A DNA stretch of 39,126 bases, from contig JAJYVU010000031.1 in assembly GCA_021791875.1 (NCBI GenBank), positions 1 through 39,126 on the forward strand, in the 5' to 3' direction. The stretch comes from Acidobacteriota bacterium (lineage in GTDB: Bacteria; Acidobacteriota; Terriglobia; Terriglobales; Acidobacteriaceae). This document shows, piece after piece, positions 35,460 through 39,126 of the stretch (position 1 is the stretch's first letter; each line of letters starts with the position of its first letter). The position numbers and the translations under genes were made by a program. A model generated the notes under the pieces. It was not told the DNA's origin. It did no database searches and worked only from the letters and a program-made list of their open reading frames with translations.

Positions 35460-36770
35460 TTACGCTTTCATGGCGCCGGCTGCCTTCCGCGCTTCCATGG
35501 GAATGAATTCGCGCTTGCGCTCGCCGGTGTAGATCTGGCGTGGGCGGGCAATCTTCAGATCGGCGTCCGCATGCATCTCCTGCCACTGTGCCAGCCAGCC
35601 AACCGTACGCGGGATGGCAAAGAGCACGGTGAAGAATTCGGGTTTGAAGCCCATCGCCTGATAGATGATTCCGGAGTAGAAATCGACGTTGGGATAGAGC
35701 TTCCGGGAGATGAAATACTCGTCTTCGAGCGCGATTCTTTCGAGTTCGAGAGCGATGTCGAGTCTTGGATTTCGTCCTGTTACCTCGAAGACCTTCTCGG
35801 CGGTCCATTTGATGATCTTGGCGCGCGGGTCGAAGTTCTTGTAGACGCGATGCCCGAAGCCCATCAGCTTGCCGTGACCTTCCTTGATGCGCCGAATGTA
35901 GGCAGGCACGTTGTCTTTGGAGCCGATTTCATCGAGCATCTTTAGGACCTGCTCGTTTGCGCCTCCATGCAATGGTCCGGACAGCGCCGCGGCGGCGGCA
36001 GCGACGGAGAGGTAAGGGTCAGCATCTGAACTGCCCACTGAACGCATGGCGTTGGTGCTGCAGTTCTGCTCATGGTCAGCATGGAGAATGAACAGGATAT
36101 CGAGAGCCCGGGCGAGAACGGGATTGGCCGCGTATTTCGGCTCGACCATCTTCCAGAGCATGTTCATGAAGTTCTCGGCATAGCTCAGGTCGTTGTCCGG
36201 GTAGACATAGGGCAGGCCAACGTTGTACCGGTTTGCCATGGCGGCAAGGGTGGGCATCTTTGCGATGAGCCGCTTGACCTGGAGCAGGCGGTTGGCAGGA
36301 TCGTGAACCTTTCTTGCCTCGGGATAGACGGTGGATAGCGCAGCCACGGTGCTAACCAGCATCGACATAGGATGGGCATTGTAGTGGAAGCCGTCGAGGA
36401 ACTTTCTGGTGGTCTCGTGCAGCATGGTGTGGTGGGTGATTTCAGTGCGCCAGTCCTTCAGCTGTGCTTCATTCGGGAGCTCTCCGAAGAGCAATAGATA
36501 TGCGACCTCAAGGAAGTTGCAATGTTCGGCGAGGGCTTCGATGGGATACCCGCGATATTCGAGGATGCCGCGCTCGCCATCGATGAAGGTGATGCTGCTT
36601 CGGCAGGATGCCGTATTGACGAAGGCGGGGTCATAGGTCATGAGCCCGAAGTCTTCGGCTCCCGTTTTTATTTGCCGGAAGTCCATGGAGCGGACGGTTC
36701 CGTCTTCGATGGGCAATGTATAGGTGTGATTTGTGCGGTTGTCAGTCACGGTGAGAGTGTTTGATGGCAT
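35460..36770 (-). CDS. gltA: Citrate synthase
   Basis: The first enzyme of the citric acid cycle, joining acetyl-CoA and oxaloacetate. The 436-residue protein has both catalytic histidine blocks, LHADHEQNCSTNAMR and SGPLHGGANEQVLKM, and the aspartate region MGFGHRVYKNFDPRAK. It belongs to the larger, hexameric bacterial type (type II). The frame opens upstream, but AGGAGG lies 9 nt before the ATG at 36770, an excellent ribosome site. It appears to be transcribed alone. Confidence 0.97.
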   Translation of the reverse strand: MPSNTLTVTDNRTNHTYTLPIEDGTVRSMDFRQIKTGAEDFGLMTYDPAFVNTASCRSSITFIDGERGILEYRGYPIEALAEHCNFLEVAYLLLFGELPNEAQLKDWRTEITHHTMLHETTRKFLDGFHYNAHPMSMLVSTVAALSTVYPEARKVHDPANRLLQVKRLIAKMPTLAAMANRYNVGLPYVYPDNDLSYAENFMNMLWKMVEPKYAANPVLARALDILFILHADHEQNCSTNAMRSVGSSDADPYLSVAAAAAALSGPLHGGANEQVLKMLDEIGSKDNVPAYIRRIKEGHGKLMGFGHRVYKNFDPRAKIIKWTAEKVFEVTGRNPRLDIALELERIALEDEYFISRKLYPNVDFYSGIIYQAMGFKPEFFTVLFAIPRTVGWLAQWQEMHADADLKIARPRQIYTGERKREFIPMEARKAAGAMKA

Positions 36771-36958
36771 GCTGTGATCCTCCTCTCGAAGTCTGGCCTG
36801 GTGCTGATTTGCCCAGTAAAAGCCAGCGCGGAGGGTCACTGTAATGCAGTGATCCCCGAACCAGCCTGGAATGCTTCGACCATCTTCGATTGGGAGCGCG
36901 CGAGGATAGGACTCGCAGTGACTCGAATCACATACGGGAGGCGCCTGCGGCCTGGGAG

Positions 36959-37399
36959 TTACTGGGTGGCGCCGGTTTTCTTCTCGTAGCGCTGGCGGGC
37001 GATGGCGTCGAGGACGCCATTGAGGAAGTTGATGGCGTCTGGGCTGGAGTAGCGGCGGGCGATTTCGAGCGCCTCATTGATGATGATGGGCGCGGGCGTG
37101 CCGGGGAAGCCGATGAGCTCGGCGACGGCCATGCGAAGGACGTTGCGGTCGACGGCGGCCATGCGCTCGATGCGCCAGTTGGCAGAGTGCTGCTCGATGA
37201 GGGCGTCGATCTCCTCGATGCGTGCGCTGGCGACGCGGAAGAGGTCTTCGGCAAAGCCGCGGACGTCGGACTCGTCCTCTTCGCGGGCGGCCCAGAAGGT
37301 TTGGCGGACCTGGTCGGGGTTCTGCTTGCCGAGGTCGGCCTGGAAGAGCATCTGCATGGCGAGTTCGCGGGCCTTGCGCCGCTTGCCGGTGGTGCTCAT
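36959..37399 (-). CDS. nusB: Transcription antitermination factor NusB
   Basis: NusB with NusE binds boxA RNA during rRNA antitermination. The 146-residue all-helical protein has KRRKARELAMQMLFQADLGK at the start and the signature blocks ERMAAVDRNVLRMAVAELIG and IIINEALEIARRYSSPDAIN plus FLNGVLDAIARQ. The start at 37399 overlaps the end of the RibH fusion by 4 nt (ATGA); ribH-nusB is a common gene pair. Confidence 0.96.
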   Translation of the reverse strand: MSTTGKRRKARELAMQMLFQADLGKQNPDQVRQTFWAAREEDESDVRGFAEDLFRVASARIEEIDALIEQHSANWRIERMAAVDRNVLRMAVAELIGFPGTPAPIIINEALEIARRYSSPDAINFLNGVLDAIARQRYEKKTGATQ

Positions 37400-38340
37400 C
37401 GGGCTGCTTCCGCCTTTAGGGCCGGGATCTTGCGGTGGATGGAGACCATCTCGATGGCGGCGATGGCGGCCTCGAAGCCCTTGTTGCCGGCCTTGACGCC
37501 GGCGCGGTCGAGGGCCTGTTCGAGGGTTTCGCAGGTGAGGACGCCGAAGGCGTGAGGGATGCCGGTTTCCTGCTGGGACTGGCCGATGCCGCGCGAGACC
37601 TCGTTGTAGATGGCTTCGTAGTGGGCGGTTTCGCCGCGGAGCAGGACACCCAGGGTGATGACGGCGTCGATGGAGGCGGACTCGGCGAGCTTGCGGGCGG
37701 CGGAGGGGATTTCCCATGCGCCGGGGACGCGGACGATGGTGATATCGGGCCGGGCGGCGCCGCTGCGGTGGAGTGCGTCGAGCGCGCCCTGCAGGAGGCG
37801 GTCGGTGATGACGGCGTTCCAGCGGGCGACGACGATGGCGAAACGCATGCCGGCGGCGGAGAGGTCGCCCTCGATGGCGACGGGCTTGCCTTTGACGGGA
37901 TCTGCCCACTCCCAGAAGGTGAGTGTGAAGCCGGGGATGGGCGTGGCGTGGAAGAGGCGCGACTTCCAGTGGGTTTCCGTGACGGCGGTGAGAGGGTTGG
38001 CTTCGTCGCCGGGGTGGGCGGCGAGCCATGCTTCGGCGGCCTGGCGGACGGAGTCGAGGCTGGTGACCTCAATATAGATGTGGTCGTGGGCGGCGCGGGC
38101 GGGCTGGCCGGTGAGGTAGTCTTCCGCGGCCTCGTAGGCGGCGCCGAAGTCGCGGGCAGCGTCAGGAGCGGCGTGGACGATTTCCAGATTGCCGATGGGG
38201 GCGAGGAAGGGAAGGCCCTTGCTGACGGAGTCATCCCAGCTCTTGCCGGGCTCGAACCCGAGCGCGGCAAGGAAGCCCGCGAGGCGGTCGAACGCGGCCT
38301 CGGAGCGGATGCGCCGGGTGACGGTGATGCCTTTGATCAT
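37396..38340 (-). CDS. ribH: VOC-like domain fused to 6,7-dimethyl-8-ribityllumazine synthase
   Basis: The C-terminal half (about 154-305) is a complete RibH, the penultimate enzyme of riboflavin synthesis: IEGDLSAAGMRFAIVVARWN, VPGAWEIPSAARKLAE, GVLLRGETAHYEAIYNEVSR with catalytic His240, and FGVLTCETLEQALDRAG. The first 150 residues form a separate domain (FLAALGFEPGKSWDDS, PIGNLEIVHAAPD, HDHIYIEVTSLDSVRQAAEA, HATPIPGFTLTFWEWADP) that looks like a VOC/glyoxalase-type fold. There is no start codon with a ribosome site at the domain border, so the fusion seems genuine. RibH alone is about 155 residues; this is 314. The N-terminal role is unknown. Confidence 0.85.
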   Translation of the reverse strand: MIKGITVTRRIRSEAAFDRLAGFLAALGFEPGKSWDDSVSKGLPFLAPIGNLEIVHAAPDAARDFGAAYEAAEDYLTGQPARAAHDHIYIEVTSLDSVRQAAEAWLAAHPGDEANPLTAVTETHWKSRLFHATPIPGFTLTFWEWADPVKGKPVAIEGDLSAAGMRFAIVVARWNAVITDRLLQGALDALHRSGAARPDITIVRVPGAWEIPSAARKLAESASIDAVITLGVLLRGETAHYEAIYNEVSRGIGQSQQETGIPHAFGVLTCETLEQALDRAGVKAGNKGFEAAIAAIEMVSIHRKIPALKAEAAR

Positions 38341-38391
38341 GCTCCTAGATTATCAGCGCACTTACCGTGCGGGCGGACGCGCGCTTTGCGC

Positions 38392-38490
38392 GGGACTGGC
38401 CGCACGGGTAATCGCGGCTTCGCTGGGACTGGCCACACGGGTAATCGCGGCTTCGCCGGGACTGGCCGTCCAGGCAATCGCGGCTTCGCC
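38392..38490. repeat. Three tandem 33-bp repeats
   Basis: Units start with GGGACTGG at 38392, 38425 and 38458. Each contains AATCGCGGCTTCGC. The third has CCAGGC in place of CACGGG. There are no spacers, so this is not a CRISPR array. It lies in the upstream region of the RibH fusion gene. Confidence 0.8.
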
Positions 38491-38853
38491 GCAAAAGCGC
38501 CGTTTTGATTGTTTTCCGTGGGTTGTGCGCAAAAACGGGCCAGCCGGGCGGATTTTTAAAGACTTTCTAGACCCTCCCCCATTTTGTGGGGAAGTTGTTG
38601 ATTTTATGAGGCGGTATACCCGTTATTAAGTGATAAACTCCTGGTGTTTTTGCGGGAAAGTGGTTGATTCCATTGGGGTGACTAGTGTTTGGGACTGGCC
38701 GTCGAGGCAATCGCGCCTTCGGCGCCATTCCGTTTTCGGTCTCATTAGTGGTTTGTAAGTTGCTCATTCCAGGATATTTACGGGAAGACTAGTCTCGTAA
38801 GTCCTTTAGAATCAGTCGCTGGCTCATGGGGTCTATCCCCTGTTGGGCACGAA
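38491..38853. other. AT-rich repeat region without genes
   Basis: No convincing coding sequence. It contains imperfect direct repeats around GGGGAAGTTGTTGATTTTAT and GGGAAAGTGGTTGATTCCAT, a third partial copy (ACGGGAAGACTAG), the dispersed 33-bp repeat unit and the palindrome AGACTAGTCT (38786-38795). Confidence 0.5.
38691..38730. repeat. Isolated copy of the 33-bp repeat
   Basis: GGGACTGGCCGTCGAGGCAA at 38691 followed by TCGCGCCTTCGGCGCC matches the third tandem unit with a few changes. It lies about 200 nt from the array, so the unit is dispersed as well as tandem. Confidence 0.65.
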
Positions 38854-38883
38854 AAAGGCGGCTCCGGGTGGGGAGCCGCCTTT
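38854..38883. terminator. Strong bidirectional terminator
   Basis: A perfect 12-bp stem AAAGGCGGCTCC (38854-38865) / GGAGCCGCCTTT (38872-38883) around GGGTGG. The minus-strand exit reads CCGCCTTTTTC; the plus-strand exit is followed shortly by TTATTTTTAGG. It probably ends a leftward transcript that enters from the right edge. Confidence 0.8.
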
Positions 38884-39042
38884 GGTATGTCCTTATTTTT
38901 AGGATAACAATTTTTGCTTTAATTACCGGCATATTGGCAGCCCCACTCAAGCAATGCGTGTCCAGTCCCTATAGATCCTTTACAGTTTGTCTGACCTTGC
39001 CCTCAGGATGCGTACTCCATATGCGCCTGGTTTGAGGGGATT

Positions 39043-39126
39043 TTAAACCCCGTCGCCGTCGTCGGGGCTGTGGGAGAGGGGGAATCGCGCAGTTTGCGAT
39101 TTCCACTCTTCCATAGCCCAGGTCAT
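39043..39126 (-). CDS. Possible C-terminal tail of a gene entering from the right edge
   Basis: An open frame of 27 codons to a TAA at 39043, reading MTWAMEEWKSQTARFPLSHS then PDDGDGV. The composition is protein-like and a terminator for this strand lies 160 nt downstream. Too short to assign; it could equally be chance. Confidence 0.3.
   Translation of the reverse strand: MTWAMEEWKSQTARFPLSHSPDDGDGV

Overview
The window looks like a chromosomal segment of an Acidobacteriota, most likely family Acidobacteriaceae (Terriglobia). The reasons are a GC-rich coding bias, the split glycine decarboxylase (GcvPA/GcvPB), a hrcA-grpE-dnaJ cluster without dnaK, secreted S10-type peptidases, and hairpin repeats between genes that I associate with this group. 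The assignment is inference; no rRNA gene is present.

Layout. The left edge (1-96) is the 3' end of a group II intron (domains V and VI), inserted antisense into a gene for a secreted protein of which only the 5' part remains. Next come lipB, then two near-identical secreted serine carboxypeptidase-like genes on the minus strand with a tRNA-Arg(CCG) gene between them. After about 800 bases with no convincing gene there is a DoxX-like membrane protein and a BtaA-like (DUF3419) lipid transferase. A GxxExxY gene broken by a frameshift follows, just downstream of the glycine cleavage operon gcvT-gcvH-gcvPA-gcvPB, which reads leftwards. An outer-membrane barrel protein, a hypothetical protein, tatA, a quinone-oxidoreductase-like gene, mfd, galU, a peroxiredoxin-like gene and ruvB follow. 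A 109-bp MITE-like element with CTAG target duplications separates ruvB from an EAL-PAS signalling gene; a GT-C-like membrane protein lies beyond it.

The right third holds gyrA, two convergent CPBP-family genes (one with its glutamates replaced), hrcA-grpE-dnaJ, a sulfite-oxidase-fold/cytochrome-b pair, citrate synthase, nusB and an unusual fusion of a VOC-like domain to lumazine synthase (RibH). The last 800 bases are repeats, a strong terminator and possibly the tail of a gene that runs off the window.

Functional links. LipB makes the octanoyl donor needed to lipoylate GcvH. The gcv genes form one operon with a clear promoter and no glycine riboswitch. HrcA, GrpE and DnaJ form a chaperone operon. 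The molybdopterin subunit and cytochrome b overlap by four bases and probably form one membrane-anchored reductase; RibH and NusB also overlap by four bases. Most of the window is core metabolism. The more unusual items are the RibH fusion, the CPBP pair, the MITE at a stop codon, the hairpin repeats inside the gcv operon and the paired palindromes at the hrcA promoter. I did not find a clear-cut new defence or mobile system.
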